Shown here: positions 5,422-5,930 of the stretch, in pieces
Layout of the letters: every line of letters starts with the position of its first letter
Numbering within the stretch: position 1 is the stretch's first letter
Assembly (NCBI GenBank): GCA_023459915.1
Contig: JAEWSN010000166.1
Location: 1-5,930, forward strand
Length of the DNA: 5,930 bases
Source: Bacillota bacterium
GTDB taxonomy: Bacteria > Bacillota > Clostridia > DSM-8532
Direction of reading: 5' to 3'
Made by a program: the position numbers and the translations under genes
Notes under the pieces: model-generated
The model's database searches: none
What the model was told of the DNA's origin: nothing
Seen by the model: the letters and a program-made list of their open reading frames with translations, nothing else

Positions 5422-5930
5422 GGCGTCCGCGATCCGGAGGCCGTGAGCGAATGGACGAGCCTGGAGGAACTGGTTGTTCATGCTGAAAAGGCAGCCTGCA
5501 GCTTGTCCGAGGTGGTGCTCCGGCAGCAGGTTGTGCAGATGGAAGCCAGCCGCGAAGACCTGATGGCGAGGATGCGGCAGCGGCTGTCCGTGATGCGGGA
5601 AGGTGTTGAGACCGGATTGTCGCCGGACTTGAAATCTTTGTCCGGGCTGAGCGGCGGAAACGCCCACCGGCTGCAGGTGGCCCATGCGGCCGGCCGGCTG
5701 GCCGCGGATTCTCTGACCGCTGGGCTGATGGTGCGCGCCATGGCCATGAGTGAGGCCAATGCCGCGATGGGCTGCATTGTGGCCTGTCCCACCGCCGGGT
5801 CCTGCGGGATTGTTCCGGCCGTGCTGCTGACCTTGCAGCAGGAAAGGGATTTGTCGGATGACGCGCTGGTGATGGCCCTGTTCAATACGGCCGGCATTGG
5901 GCTTGTGATTGCGCGCAATGCCTTTTTGGC
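5374..5930 (+). CDS. sdaAA: L-serine dehydratase, iron-sulfur-dependent, alpha subunit, 5' part (cut by window end)
   Basis: The frame opens with ATG at 5374, inside the sdaAB stop (ATGA), and stays open to the last base, giving 185 residues of a subunit normally near 290-300. SLEELVVHAEKAACSLSEVV (29-48), the GLSGGNAHRLQ segment (91-101) and NAAMGCIVACPTAGSCGIVPAVL (from 129) match the alpha domain of serine dehydratases. The cluster-binding cysteines expected in the C-terminal half lie outside the window. Cys134, Cys138 and Cys144 are seen here, but their role is not established. Residues 1-28 (MSDNISGDMRDNVGMYGVRD onward) precede the usual family start and look like an added N-terminus. 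In-frame ATGs at 5398 and 5416 could give shorter forms. The AAGGAA at 5361-5366, 7 bases before 5374, favours the first ATG. Activity needs the SdaAB partner encoded just upstream. Confidence 0.93.
   Translation, partial: MSDNISGDMRDNVGMYGVRDPEAVSEWTSLEELVVHAEKAACSLSEVVLRQQVVQMEASREDLMARMRQRLSVMREGVETGLSPDLKSLSGLSGGNAHRLQVAHAAGRLAADSLTAGLMVRAMAMSEANAAMGCIVACPTAGSCGIVPAVLLTLQQERDLSDDALVMALFNTAGIGLVIARNAFL

Noticed and set aside
1..5930. CRISPR arrays, insertion sequences, tRNA or rRNA genes, phage or defence genes
   Set aside because: No repeat-spacer pattern, transposase motif, terminal inverted repeats, tRNA-like sequence or defence-related domain was seen. Apart from the control region the window is occupied by metabolic genes.

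Overview
The window is a moderately GC-rich bacterial segment with two divergent transcription units. The likely source is a member of the Bacillota. The clues are two-subunit L-serine dehydratase genes (sdaAB then sdaAA), strong AGGAGG-type ribosome binding sites, and a tandem glycine riboswitch ending in an intrinsic terminator of the Bacillus gcvT type. The genus cannot be decided from the sequence alone.

Left, minus strand (about 1-1930): a small sugar-use unit. It reads from melA, a glycoside hydrolase family 4 alpha-galactosidase of 440 residues, into a PfkB-family carbohydrate kinase whose 3' part lies beyond base 1. The 137-base gap between them holds a strong interrupted palindrome that overlaps a candidate promoter, so the kinase may also have its own controlled start.

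Middle (1873-2411, 539 bases without a gene): the divergent control region. It holds a weak melA promoter candidate, a 17-base palindrome at 2086-2102, an extended -10 promoter for the rightward unit at about 2132-2140, a two-aptamer glycine riboswitch (2170-2356) and an intrinsic terminator (2351-2390). The 5' arm of the terminator shares bases with the closing helix of the second aptamer. This predicts a glycine-activated (ON) switch.

Right, plus strand (2412-5930): tdh (L-threonine 3-dehydrogenase), kbl (2-amino-3-ketobutyrate CoA ligase), sdaAB and sdaAA (the two subunits of iron-sulfur L-serine dehydratase; sdaAA is cut by the window end). The last three genes are tightly packed, with ATGA stop/start overlaps. 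Tdh and Kbl take threonine to glycine plus acetyl-CoA, and serine dehydratase takes serine to pyruvate plus ammonia. Glycine hydroxymethyltransferase, not present here, would link the two halves. The operon thus looks like a threonine/glycine/serine catabolic unit induced by its own intermediate, glycine. The most notable points are this riboswitch-operon pairing and an imperfect tandem duplication of the translation start region at the kbl/sdaAB junction.
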